Under the pieces are notes generated by a model that worked only from the letters and a program-made list of their open reading frames with translations, made no database searches and had not been told where the DNA came from. Below are positions 1-8,723 of a stretch of DNA of 64,000 nt, one piece after another (positions within the stretch are counted from its first letter, which is position 1; each line of letters begins with the position of its first letter). Source of the DNA: DASWJS01 sp036397035 (GTDB taxonomy: Bacteria; Actinomycetota; AC-67); assembly GCA_036397035.1 (NCBI GenBank), contig DASWJS010000014.1:79123-143122 (forward strand). Direction: 5' to 3'. The position numbers and the translations under genes were made by a program.

Positions 1-1560
1 GCGGGAGACAAGACTCCTCCGTACGTCACGATGATCCAGGCCCTCGCGGCCACGTTCCCCGGGGCGCGCTTCATCCACCCCATCCGTGACGGTCGCAACG
101 TGACGCTGTCGCTGCTGGACATGCCCTGGGGGCCGCGCACGGTCGCGACGGCGGCGGTGTTTTGGAACGAACGCGTCCGGGCGGGGCGGACCGCGGGCGA
201 GACGCTGGGCCCGGAGCGCTACCTGGAGTACCGGCATGAAGACCTGATCGCCGACCCCGAGGCGACGTTGCGGCGCATCTGCGCGTTCATCGACCGTCCG
301 TTCGACCCGGCGATGCTCGGCTGGCACGAGGGTCGCGCTCCCACCACGGATCCGACCTTCCAGCACCTCGACCGGCCGCTCACCGGGGGTCTCCGCGATT
401 TCCGCGCGCAGATGGCTCCCCACGACCTGATGCTGTGCGAGGCGATCGCCCGCGACTCGCTGCGAGCGCTGGGCTACGAGCCGGTGACCGAACCCGACGA
501 GAGCGCGCGCGCGGCGGCCGCGATTGCGCTCGCCGCACGCGGCCGCGAGATCGCCGGCGCTGGAGGCGATCTGCGGCACCCGCGCGAGCGGCAGTCCGCT
601 CGAGGCGGCCCTCGCTTCCCGCCGCGGCGTGCGAGCCGCGAGCCTCCGCCGTTCGTCTTCTTCACCGGCTGCCAGCGATCGGGCACGACCCTGCTGCGCG
701 CGATCTTCGACGCCAACTCGCAGCTCGCGATCTCGCCGGAGTCGCACTTCATCCCCGACCTCGCGGCGAACCGGGCGCGCTACGAGGGCGACGGCTCCTT
801 CGACGTCGCCACTTTCCTGGCCGACCTGCGCGCGCATCCGCGCTTCCATGACTGGACTCGCCGCATCACCGCACGCGACCTCAAGCAATTGTTCAAGCGA
901 CGGCCGCCTGCCGACCTGCCCGACGCCATCCGGTGGATGTATCGGCTGATGGCCTGGCGTCTCGGAAAGACCAGGTATGCGGACAAGACGCCGCGGTACG
1001 CGGGCTCCATCCCGCTTCTCGCCGACCTGTTTCCCGAGTCACGGTTCGTGCACATCATTCGCGACGGGCGGAACGTGGCGCTCTCGGTCATGGAGGCGCC
1101 GTTCGGTCCGACGGAGCTGGATCGTGCCGCGCTGTATTGGCGCGCGCGCGTCTCTGCCGCGCGGAGCGCCGGGCGTGCGCTGGGTGCCGGCCGCTACTTC
1201 GAATTCCGTTACGAGACGCTGCTGGATGATCCGGAAGCGGTCGCACGGGCCATCTGCACGTTCATCGACGTACCGTTCGAGGAACGGATGCTCTCGTTCC
1301 ACGAGCGCCGGCGCGAACCGAGGAGCGCCCACATGGCGAACCTCAACAAGCCGATCACGAAGGGCCTCCGCGACTGGCGCACGCGCCTGGATGGCGACGA
1401 TGTAGCGCTGTTCGAGGCGCTCGCCGGCGATCTGCTCGACGACCTGGGCTACGAGCGCGGCATCGACGCGTTCGCAATCCCGGGCCGCGTGCGGCTCCGC
1501 GCAGTTCGCGCGCGGGTGCGCGACCGCATTTCAAGGAACCCCGTCAGCCGACTCGTCTAG
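1..1560 (+). CDS. Tandem two-domain sulfotransferase (5' partial)
   Basis: Transfers sulfate from PAPS to an acceptor that cannot be read from the sequence. The frame is open to base 1 (reading AGDKTPPYVT before the first internal ATG at 31), so the true start lies outside the window. Two homologous domains are visible. The first is only a C-terminal half, with RDGRNVTLSLLDMPWGP and a closing GLRDFRAQ segment. The second (about 652-1512) is complete: GCQRSGTTLLRAIF is the 5'-phosphosulfate loop, DKTPRYAGSIP and RDGRNVALSVMEAPFGP follow, then GLRDWRTR. A basic, proline-rich linker joins them. It ends 6 bp from the convergent PAPS-synthesising gene, which supports the assignment. The family is clear; the substrate is unknown. 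Confidence 0.88.
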   Translation, partial: AGDKTPPYVTMIQALAATFPGARFIHPIRDGRNVTLSLLDMPWGPRTVATAAVFWNERVRAGRTAGETLGPERYLEYRHEDLIADPEATLRRICAFIDRPFDPAMLGWHEGRAPTTDPTFQHLDRPLTGGLRDFRAQMAPHDLMLCEAIARDSLRALGYEPVTEPDESARAAAAIALAARGREIAGAGGDLRHPRERQSARGGPRFPPRRASREPPPFVFFTGCQRSGTTLLRAIFDANSQLAISPESHFIPDLAANRARYEGDGSFDVATFLADLRAHPRFHDWTRRITARDLKQLFKRRPPADLPDAIRWMYRLMAWRLGKTRYADKTPRYAGSIPLLADLFPESRFVHIIRDGRNVALSVMEAPFGPTELDRAALYWRARVSAARSAGRALGAGRYFEFRYETLLDDPEAVARAICTFIDVPFEERMLSFHERRREPRSAHMANLNKPITKGLRDWRTRLDGDDVALFEALAGDLLDDLGYERGIDAFAIPGRVRLRAVRARVRDRISRNPVSRLV

Positions 1561-1566
1561 GACGCC

Positions 1567-3294
1567 TCAAGCGATCGCGCCTGCGATAAAGCCTTCGTGT
1601 TCGAGGTGCAGGAGCACCTTCTGCGCCGCCTGCTCGGCCGTCAGTTCCGTCGTGTCGATCACGACTTCGGCGTCGGCCGGCTCCTCGTAGGGGTCGGAGA
1701 TCCCGGTGAACTCCTTGATGATGCCGGCGCGCGCCTTGGCGTAGAGGCCCTTGCGGTCGCGCTGCTCGCACACCTCGACCGGCGTCGCGACGTGAACCAG
1801 GATGAACCCGCCGCCCTCCTCTTCGACCGCGCCGCGCACGTCCTTGCGCACGGCGTCGTAGGGAGCGATGGGGGCGCAGATGGCGATGCCGCCCGCCTTG
1901 GCGATCTCGCTGGCGACGTAGCCGATGCGGCGGATGTTGATGTCGCGGTGCTCCTTGGAGAAGCCCAGCTCGCTCGACAGGTTCTTGCGCACGAGGTCCC
2001 CGTCGAGCAGCGTCACCGTCCGCCCGCCCATCTCGAGCAGCTTCACGAGCAACACGTTCGCGATCGTCGACTTGCCCGAGCCCGACAGCCCGGTGAAGAA
2101 CACGGTGAAGCCGCGCTTGTGGCGCGGCGGCTCGCTCGCCCGCAGCTCCTTGACGACTTCGGGGAAGGAGAACCAATCGGGGATCTCGCGCCCGTCGGCC
2201 AGGCGCGCACGCAGTTCCGTGCCCGAGATGTTGAGCGTCTTCTGCCCCTCGGCCACCTCGTCGACGGGGATGTAGCGGTCCTCGTCGGGCAGGTAGACCA
2301 TCAACTGGAAGGGCACCATCGTCACGCCCAGCTCCTGCTCGTGCTCGCGCAGCAGCTCTTGCGCGTCGTAGGGACCGTAGAACGGCGTCCCGGACGAGTC
2401 GCTGCCGGGCCCGGCGTGGTCACGGCCGACGATCAGGTGCGTGCACCCGTGGTTCTTGCGGATGATCGCGTGCCAGATCGCCTCGCGCGGACCGCCCATG
2501 CGCATCGCGAGCGGCAACAGCGACAGCTTGACCGTCTGCGCGGGGTACCGATCCAGGATCGCGCGGTAGCACCGCACGCGCGTGTAGTGATCGACGTCGC
2601 CGGGCTTGGTCATGCCGACGACCGGATGGATGAGCAGGTTCGCCTCCAAGTCCTTCGCGGCGCGCAGCGTCAGCTCGTAGTGGGCGCGGTGCATCGGGTT
2701 GCGCGTCTGGAAGGCGACGACGGTCGTCCAGCCGGACCGCGCGAACTCCTCCCGCAGGTGCGCGGGCGTCAGCCGGAGGTCGTGGTAGTCGTAGTGCGAC
2801 GGCGGCGCGAGCCCTTCCAGCGTGCCTCCGACGTAGACGGGGTTCGAGCGCCGCTGGAGGTAGGCGACGGCCGGGTGCTCGGGATTGTCGGTCCCGTAGA
2901 CCTGCACGGCCTCGTCGGTGCGATCGGGCGTCCAGACGTCGGTCACGGTGAGCGCCGCGAGCATCACGCCCTCGGCGTCGCGCAGCGCGATCGAGCCGCC
3001 GGGCGCGATCCCGGACGCGAACTCCTCGGTCACGTCCAGCGTGACCGGGATCGGCCAGAGCGTGCCGTCGTCCAGGCGCATCTTCTGGCACACGCCGGTG
3101 TAGTCGGCCTGGCCCATGAACCCGGTCAGCGGCGAGAACGCGCCGTTCAGGATCATCTCGAGGTCGCAGAGCTGCCGATCGGTCAGGTCCCAGGACGGCC
3201 AGTCGCGCGAGGCCTCCTGGATCTCGGCCGCGCGCTCGGGTCCGGCGAAGCGGTCGATCAGCGTGCCTCCGTGGGGGGCGATGAGGTTGTCCAT
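1567..3294 (-). CDS. sat: Bifunctional sulfate adenylyltransferase / APS kinase
   Basis: A cytosolic enzyme that activates sulfate: ATP plus sulfate gives APS, then APS is phosphorylated to PAPS. Residues 1-390 are ATP sulfurylase, with QTRNPMHRAH at about 196-205 (the nucleotide-binding RNPxHxxH motif) and GRDHAGPG at about 290-297. Residues 395-575 are APS kinase, with P-loop GLSGSGKST at 402-410. The 575-residue length suits this fusion. The start is the ATG at 3294. It is the last gene of a minus-strand run behind an SLC13-type permease and converges on a PAPS-dependent sulfotransferase, so the PAPS probably serves sulfation as well as assimilation. No PAPS reductase is in view. Confidence 0.95.
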   Translation of the reverse strand: MDNLIAPHGGTLIDRFAGPERAAEIQEASRDWPSWDLTDRQLCDLEMILNGAFSPLTGFMGQADYTGVCQKMRLDDGTLWPIPVTLDVTEEFASGIAPGGSIALRDAEGVMLAALTVTDVWTPDRTDEAVQVYGTDNPEHPAVAYLQRRSNPVYVGGTLEGLAPPSHYDYHDLRLTPAHLREEFARSGWTTVVAFQTRNPMHRAHYELTLRAAKDLEANLLIHPVVGMTKPGDVDHYTRVRCYRAILDRYPAQTVKLSLLPLAMRMGGPREAIWHAIIRKNHGCTHLIVGRDHAGPGSDSSGTPFYGPYDAQELLREHEQELGVTMVPFQLMVYLPDEDRYIPVDEVAEGQKTLNISGTELRARLADGREIPDWFSFPEVVKELRASEPPRHKRGFTVFFTGLSGSGKSTIANVLLVKLLEMGGRTVTLLDGDLVRKNLSSELGFSKEHRDINIRRIGYVASEIAKAGGIAICAPIAPYDAVRKDVRGAVEEEGGGFILVHVATPVEVCEQRDRKGLYAKARAGIIKEFTGISDPYEEPADAEVVIDTTELTAEQAAQKVLLHLEHEGFIAGAIA

Positions 3295-3334
3295 TGCGTG
3301 GCGTCCTTTCGTAGCGCGGCGGCCGGCGAAACCG

Positions 3335-5119
3335 TCAGGGCCGAAGCGGCCAGCCGAGCGGGATCAAGATGGTTGCGCCGATGAGCATAACGACCGTCAG
3401 GACGCCGCCCAACCTGACGAAGTCGCCCCATCGATAGCCGCCCATGCCGTAGACCATCGTGTTGGTCTGGTAGCCGATCGGCGTGACGAAGTCGACCGAG
3501 GCGGCGACGGTCACCGCGACGGCGAGCGGGCGCACGTCGATCCCGGTGCCGGCCGCCGTGGCCAGCGCGATCGGGAACATCAGCACGGCTGCGGCGTTGT
3601 TCGTCACCGTCGAGGTGAGCGCCATCGTCGCCACGAGCAGCCCGATCAGCACGCCCGTGTCCCCGAACGGGCTGAACGCGTCGACGATCCCCTCGGCGAA
3701 CGTCGCCGCGAGCCCCGTGGACGCCAGCGCCGAGCCGATTCCGAACGAGGCGCCGATCGCGACGACCACCTCCAGGTCGACCGCGTCGCGCGCCTGCGTG
3801 CGCGTGATCACCCGGAGCGCGACGAGCGACAGCGCCGCGACGAGCGCGGCCGTGAGGATGTCCAGCAGCTCGGTCCCGGCCGCGATCAGCATGAGGCCCA
3901 TGACGACCGCCACGATGCGCGCCTTCCCTTTGCGCAACGGCGGTCCTTCGCCGAGCGATCCCACGACGAGGAAGTCGTGATGGTCGCGCCAGCGCCGGCC
4001 CCACCCGCCGTCGGCCACGAGGATCAAGACGTCGCCGGCATGGATCGTCACCTCGCCGAGCTTGCCGGGGATCTGTTCGCCCGCGCGATGGATCGCCACG
4101 ACCGCGGCTCCGTACCGCGCGCGGAACCCTGCCTCCTTCAACGTCGATCCGGCGACCGGCGACGCCGCCGAGACGACGATCTCGTAGAAGCGGTTGCCGT
4201 GGTCGGCCTGGAAGTCGGCGAAGTGGTGGCCTTCCGCCGGGCTCAGCCCGGGCGTTCGCTGCAAGTCCAAGATCCGGTCCACGTTTCCCGCGAACACCAG
4301 GCGGTCGCCGCCGCGTAGCACGTTCTCGGGCTGCACCGGCGCGCGCTGGATGCCGTCCCGGTCGATCGCGACCAGGAACACGCCCTGGAGGCTTCGCAGT
4401 CCGGCGTCGGCCACCGACTTCCCCTCTAGCGCTCCGCCCGCGTCGACTTGCATCTCGACGGTGAACTCGCGCGCGCGCGTGGAGAGCTGCTCGCCCGGCG
4501 CCCGGCGCAACGGCAGCACGACCGGAGCCATCAGGGCGATGATCGGCAGGGCGACGACGGCGAGCGGCAGCCCGACCCTGGTGATCTCGAACAGTCCCAG
4601 CGGCTCGATTCCCTCCTCGCGCATCAGCCCGGCGACCACGAGGTTGGTCGAGGTGCCGATCAGGGTGAGGATCCCGCCGAAGAGCGCGGCGAACGAGATC
4701 GGCATCAGGAACCGGCTCACCGGGCGGCCGGCGCGGCGGGCCCACGCGGCGACGGCCGGCGCCATGACGCCGACCACCGGCGTGTTGTTCATGAACGCCG
4801 ACAGCACCGTCGTCGGGATCAAGACGCGCGCGAGCGCGACGCGGTCGCTGCGCTGCGTGCCGCCGCCCAGCATGCGCGAGACGATGTACTCCACCGCGCC
4901 GGTCCGCTCGACCGCGCGCGCGATGACGTACAGCGCGGCGACGGTCAGCGGCGCGGGGTTTGAGAAGCCGGCAAAGGCTTCCTCCGGTTCGAGCACGCCG
5001 GTCACGAGCAGGACCGTGAGCCCGCCCAAGAGCGCGTGCGGAAGCGGCGCCCGCTCGGTCGCCACCGTCCCGATCACCAGTGCGACCACCGCCAGCGTCA
5101 GCCAGGCTTCCCAGCTCAT
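3335..5119 (-). CDS. SLC13/DASS-type anion permease with two RCK-C domains
   Basis: Integral membrane anion transporter. Hydrophobic helices flank a soluble central region (about residues 205-375) that holds two TrkA-C/RCK-C modules; the second starts near YEIVVSAASPVAGSTL. A sodium/anion symporter-like core follows, with SNPAPLTVAALYVIARA early and TSTVTNNAAAVLMFP late. The start chosen is ATG 5119 (MSWEAWLTLAV), 7 bp after the upstream stop. A longer in-frame start would add 20 basic, non-hydrophobic residues and overlap the neighbouring gene. Its place 40 bp before the sat/APS-kinase gene makes sulfate the most likely substrate, but family members also carry dicarboxylates or other anions, so substrate is inference. 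Confidence 0.88.
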   Translation of the reverse strand: MSWEAWLTLAVVALVIGTVATERAPLPHALLGGLTVLLVTGVLEPEEAFAGFSNPAPLTVAALYVIARAVERTGAVEYIVSRMLGGGTQRSDRVALARVLIPTTVLSAFMNNTPVVGVMAPAVAAWARRAGRPVSRFLMPISFAALFGGILTLIGTSTNLVVAGLMREEGIEPLGLFEITRVGLPLAVVALPIIALMAPVVLPLRRAPGEQLSTRAREFTVEMQVDAGGALEGKSVADAGLRSLQGVFLVAIDRDGIQRAPVQPENVLRGGDRLVFAGNVDRILDLQRTPGLSPAEGHHFADFQADHGNRFYEIVVSAASPVAGSTLKEAGFRARYGAAVVAIHRAGEQIPGKLGEVTIHAGDVLILVADGGWGRRWRDHHDFLVVGSLGEGPPLRKGKARIVAVVMGLMLIAAGTELLDILTAALVAALSLVALRVITRTQARDAVDLEVVVAIGASFGIGSALASTGLAATFAEGIVDAFSPFGDTGVLIGLLVATMALTSTVTNNAAAVLMFPIALATAAGTGIDVRPLAVAVTVAASVDFVTPIGYQTNTMVYGMGGYRWGDFVRLGGVLTVVMLIGATILIPLGWPLRP

Positions 5120-5126
5120 CGCGCTC

Positions 5127-6152
5127 TCACCGGAAGGCCGGCAGGACCTCGGACGCGAACGCGTCGATGGCCGCGGCAACCGCGTCGCGGGGCATGCCCG
5201 GCAGCCCGAGTCCCGCGCTGAAGAAGACCTCCGAGAAGCCCAGCCCTTCCACGTCCTCGGCCATGCGTTCGAGCCGCGCGACGATGTCTTTCGGGGAGCC
5301 GACGAGCGTGCTCGCCCTGATCTGCTCCTCGAACGGCGCCACCGCGTCGCGCGCGCCGGACACGTCGCGCTCCCCCTGCGCCCAGAGCATGTACGAGCCG
5401 CGCACGTGCATCACGCCGTCGCGGATCGAGGCCCACCCCTCGTCGGCGTCCCGTCCGATGCCGACCGGCACGAACGTGCCGAAGCGAAACGGCCCCGTCG
5501 CGCCCGCGCGCGCGCGCGCCGCGACGACCGCCTCCGCGCGCTCGGCCACGCCGTCGACGCCGTGCGTCGACGGCGGGAAGTAACCGTCGCCGTAGCGCGC
5601 CGCACGATCGAGCGCCGCGTCGACCGTGCCCCCGAGCCACAGGCGAGGCGTGCGCGCCGGCTTCGGCATCACGGCCACGTCCCGGTAGTCGTAGAACTCG
5701 CCGCCGAACGTGAACCGCTCCTGCGTCCAGGCCGCGCGCAGCACCTGCGCGAACTCCGCCAGCCGCCGTCCGCGCCCCTTCGACGGCGCCTGGAACATCC
5801 GGTACTCCTCGGGCGCCCACCCCAAGCCGAGCCCGAGGTTCAGGCGCCCGCCGCTGATGTTGTCCACGACCGCCGCGTCCTCGGCCACGCGCAGCGGGTC
5901 GTGGAAGGGCGCCAGCAACACCGCGCTCCCCAGCTCGATGCGCCTCGTGCGCGCCGCGAACGCGGCGAGCATCGGGAGCACCGACGGGTTGTAGCCGTCC
6001 GTCGCCGCGTGGTGTTCGGCGAGCCACACCGAATCGAACCCGGCTTCGTCGGCGCGCGCGACGAGGTCGAGCGTGTCGGCGTACAGCGCCGCGTGGTCGC
6101 GGTCGTCCCACGGTGGGATTTGCAGCGTGAACTGGCCGAGCCCGAGCTTCAT
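5127..6152 (-). CDS. LLM-class flavin-dependent oxidoreductase
   Basis: Luciferase-like monooxygenase family, a TIM-barrel flavin enzyme using FMN or F420. Family signatures include the N-terminal MKLGLGQFTLQIPPWDD, SVWLAEHHAATDGYNPS (the HH turn after strand 2), IELGSAVLLAPFHDPLRVAED and GRLNLGLGLGWAPEEY. The length of 341 residues is usual. The ATG start at 6152 is 13 bp after ccsB and the stop is 7 bp before the permease, so it belongs to the same transcript. Some relatives act on organosulfur compounds (alkanesulfonate or dimethylsulfide monooxygenases). The sulfur-gene context hints at that, but cofactor and substrate cannot be read from sequence. Confidence 0.85.
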   Translation of the reverse strand: MKLGLGQFTLQIPPWDDRDHAALYADTLDLVARADEAGFDSVWLAEHHAATDGYNPSVLPMLAAFAARTRRIELGSAVLLAPFHDPLRVAEDAAVVDNISGGRLNLGLGLGWAPEEYRMFQAPSKGRGRRLAEFAQVLRAAWTQERFTFGGEFYDYRDVAVMPKPARTPRLWLGGTVDAALDRAARYGDGYFPPSTHGVDGVAERAEAVVAARARAGATGPFRFGTFVPVGIGRDADEGWASIRDGVMHVRGSYMLWAQGERDVSGARDAVAPFEEQIRASTLVGSPKDIVARLERMAEDVEGLGFSEVFFSAGLGLPGMPRDAVAAAIDAFASEVLPAFR

Positions 6153-6165
6153 CGACCGGCGTCGT

Positions 6166-7122
6166 TCATCGCTGGTAGCTGTGCAGCCCCGCGATCCAGA
6201 GGTTCACCGCGAAGTAGGTGAAGAGCACGCTGACGAACCCGGCGACGGAGATGACCGCGGCGCGCGTGCCGCGCCAGCCGGCCGTCGCCCGCGCGTGCAG
6301 GTAGCCGGCGTAGATCACCCAGGTGACGAAGGCGAACGTCTCCTTCGGGTCCCAGCCCCAGTACCGGCCCCAGGCCTCGTGGGCCCAGATCGCGCCGGCG
6401 ATGACCGCGAACGTCCAGACGGGAAACGCGATCTGGATCGTGCGAAAGGCGAGCGTGTCGAAGCGCGCGGCGCTCGGGATGCGCGACATCGCGCGGCGCT
6501 CGGCGAGGGCGGGCTCCTCGTTGTCGAAGTCGACGGGGAGTCCTTCGCGACGCTCCGCGGGCGCCTCCGGCTCGGTCCCGACGTAGGCGGCGCCGACGGT
6601 GCTCCCGGTAAACGCGGGCGAGCGGCGCTCGATCCGCGACTTGACCAGAGACAGCACCGTGAAGATGAACGACAGGCCGAACAGCGTCGAGGCGACGATC
6701 GCGGCGAGCACGTGGACCCGCAGCCACCACGACTGCAACGCGGGGACGAGCGGACCGGCCGGCGCGTACACGCCGCGCGCGCCGGCCAGGGCGAGCACCG
6801 CCGCCCCCATCGCGAAGCCGCCGAGCTGGCGCAGCCCGAGCCGCCGGTCGAGGACGAGCAGGTACACCGCGACGAGCAGCAGCCCGATCATGTTGGAGTA
6901 CTCGAACATGTTGCCCCACGGCACCCGCCCGACCGACAGCGCCCGCGTCGCGATCGAGGTCGCATGGACGAGGAGCCCGCCCCACGCGATCACCGTGGCC
7001 GCCGCCCCGATCCGCGCGCCGCGGTACAGCGCGGCGAAGAAGGCGCCCATCGCCACGGCGTAGACGGCCATGGCCACCCAGAACAGCGTGTCGGAGAGTT
7101 GCGCCAGTTGTGCGTCAACCAT
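6166..7122 (-). CDS. ccsB: System II cytochrome c maturation protein CcsB/ResC
   Basis: Polytopic membrane protein that handles haem in the CcsBA/ResBC synthetase, which attaches haem to apocytochrome c outside the membrane. The tryptophan-rich haem-handling motif is intact: WGRYWGWDPKETFAFVTW, about residues 240-257 of the chosen product. Eight or so hydrophobic helices are visible. An acidic loop in the middle carries EPEAPAERREG and looks lineage-specific. The start chosen is ATG 7122 (MVDAQLAQLSD), which overlaps the resB stop by 8 bp; an upstream in-frame start would overlap resB much further. Its substrate is likely the diheme cytochrome encoded at 14131-15057. Confidence 0.93.
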   Translation of the reverse strand: MVDAQLAQLSDTLFWVAMAVYAVAMGAFFAALYRGARIGAAATVIAWGGLLVHATSIATRALSVGRVPWGNMFEYSNMIGLLLVAVYLLVLDRRLGLRQLGGFAMGAAVLALAGARGVYAPAGPLVPALQSWWLRVHVLAAIVASTLFGLSFIFTVLSLVKSRIERRSPAFTGSTVGAAYVGTEPEAPAERREGLPVDFDNEEPALAERRAMSRIPSAARFDTLAFRTIQIAFPVWTFAVIAGAIWAHEAWGRYWGWDPKETFAFVTWVIYAGYLHARATAGWRGTRAAVISVAGFVSVLFTYFAVNLWIAGLHSYQR

Positions 7123-8647
7123 CGGGTCCTCCGATCTGAGCGCCGATTCTCCGCCCGTCCGGCGCGGAGTCGGCACTCATTCGGGCGTGGAGATCGCGGT
7201 CGAGGTCCCGCACCAGCTCCGTGAACTCCTCCTCGAACGCGGCCTTGCGCTGCGCCGCGTTGCCGGCGATCTCGACGCGCGCGGCGTCGCCGTGCAGCGT
7301 CGCGCGCACCCAGACGCGCCGGCGCGAACTATACAGCGCGGGAATCAGGCCGACCAACAGCAGAATCGCGGCGACGAGCAAGACCGGCGCGCCGGGGTTC
7401 GACGCGACGTGGAACACCGCGTACTGCTTGAGCCCGGTGAACGAGACCTCGATGCCGTCGCCCAGGCCCTCTGTCCGGCCGAGGCGCAGCGCGCCGACCG
7501 CGCCGGGCGCCAGCTCGCGCGGGTCGAGCGCATACACCGACTGCGGCTCCTCCAGGCGCAAGTCCCCGAGGTATTGCTGGTAGACGACGAGCGGGTTCTC
7601 CGGCCGGGGGCCGCCGTTGACCGGCGTGCCGTCGTCGCCGAGCACGGCGTCGGGAACGAAGAACATCTCCAGGCCCATCTCCAGCGGCTCGGCGCCCGGC
7701 GTCTTCACCACGCCGCGCCACGAACCGTCGTCGGACAGGAAGACCGTCGGCCCGTCGTAGAGCACCGCGCCGTTCTGCCTCACCCTGATCTCCGGCGCCC
7801 AGCCCCAGGACAGCAAGTACAGCCGCACGCCGTCGTAGGTCAGCGGCGAGTTCACGTACACGTCGTACGGGCGCACGAAGGTCCCCTCCTGATCGAGGAT
7901 GCTCGTGCGAGCGACGAACGTGCTCGGGACGCCGTTGGGGTACCAATCGACGTCGAACGCTTCGAGCGTCACGCCGAACCCCTTGTGGCCGGGGAAGAAC
8001 CGGCCTGCGCTGAGCGAGTCGTACTCGATGCGGGTGTCGCGGAAGGTCTCGCCTTCGATCACGGCGACCTGACCGCTGTGCCCGAACAGCTTGCCGGCCG
8101 CCATGCCGATCAGCAGCGCGAGCAGCGCCGTGTGGAAGACCAGGCTCCCGCCCTCGCGCCAGTGCCCCTTCTCCGCCGCGACCGTGCCGTCCTCGCGCGC
8201 GAGCCGGAAGCGGCGGTCGCGCAACAACCGCTCGGCGCCATGGAGCGCCGCTTCGGGCGCGAGCGCCATCTCCCCCGTCCGGTAGTGCGGCTGGACCTCC
8301 AGCGCCGCGGCCGCCCTCGGCCGTGCGCGAACCGCGCGGAAGAACGCGCGGTAGCGCGGCAGGAGACACCCGACCAGGCTCACCAGGAGCAGCACGGAGA
8401 TGGCCATGAACCACCACGACCCGTACACGTCGAGCAGCCCGAAGAACTCCGCGATACGCGCCCACGAACGGTGGTCCTCGACCCACGCGTTCGCCGTCAG
8501 GGGCGAGACCGGACGCTGCGGGAAGAACGCGCCGACGGCGGCGCCCGCCGCCAGGATCAGCAACAGGATGATCGCCGTGCGCATCCGGCGCAGGGTCCGC
8601 CAGGCGGCGCTGAGCACCGCGACGGGAGGTGGCTGCTGCCGGCTCAT
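7115..8647 (-). CDS. resB: System II cytochrome c maturation protein ResB
   Basis: Membrane partner of CcsB in cytochrome c synthesis. Three N-terminal hydrophobic segments (from LRRMRTAIILLLILAAGAA, around YGSWWFMAISVLLLVSLVG, and near FHTALLALLIGMAAGKLFG) precede a large extracytoplasmic domain and a final helix near the C-terminus (PVLLVAAILLLVGLIPALY), as expected for ResB/Ccs1. The start chosen is ATG 8647 (MSRQQPPPVAV), giving 510 residues; an in-frame ATG ten codons upstream is possible. It overlaps ccsB by 8 bp and lies 76 bp downstream of ccdA. Confidence 0.92.
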   Translation of the reverse strand: MSRQQPPPVAVLSAAWRTLRRMRTAIILLLILAAGAAVGAFFPQRPVSPLTANAWVEDHRSWARIAEFFGLLDVYGSWWFMAISVLLLVSLVGCLLPRYRAFFRAVRARPRAAAALEVQPHYRTGEMALAPEAALHGAERLLRDRRFRLAREDGTVAAEKGHWREGGSLVFHTALLALLIGMAAGKLFGHSGQVAVIEGETFRDTRIEYDSLSAGRFFPGHKGFGVTLEAFDVDWYPNGVPSTFVARTSILDQEGTFVRPYDVYVNSPLTYDGVRLYLLSWGWAPEIRVRQNGAVLYDGPTVFLSDDGSWRGVVKTPGAEPLEMGLEMFFVPDAVLGDDGTPVNGGPRPENPLVVYQQYLGDLRLEEPQSVYALDPRELAPGAVGALRLGRTEGLGDGIEVSFTGLKQYAVFHVASNPGAPVLLVAAILLLVGLIPALYSSRRRVWVRATLHGDAARVEIAGNAAQRKAAFEEEFTELVRDLDRDLHARMSADSAPDGRRIGAQIGGPDG

Positions 8648-8723
8648 CGTGGGGAAGCGCCTTGGCGCTGGGGACAAAGGGTACGGCCCCCAACCGGCGA
8701 GCGCGACACGGGGCCGGGGCGGC

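Noticed and set aside
1597..3384. 595-codon plus-strand frame opposite the ATP sulfurylase gene
   Set aside because: Low-complexity Leu/Arg/Asp translation without motifs; the minus-strand gene is certain.
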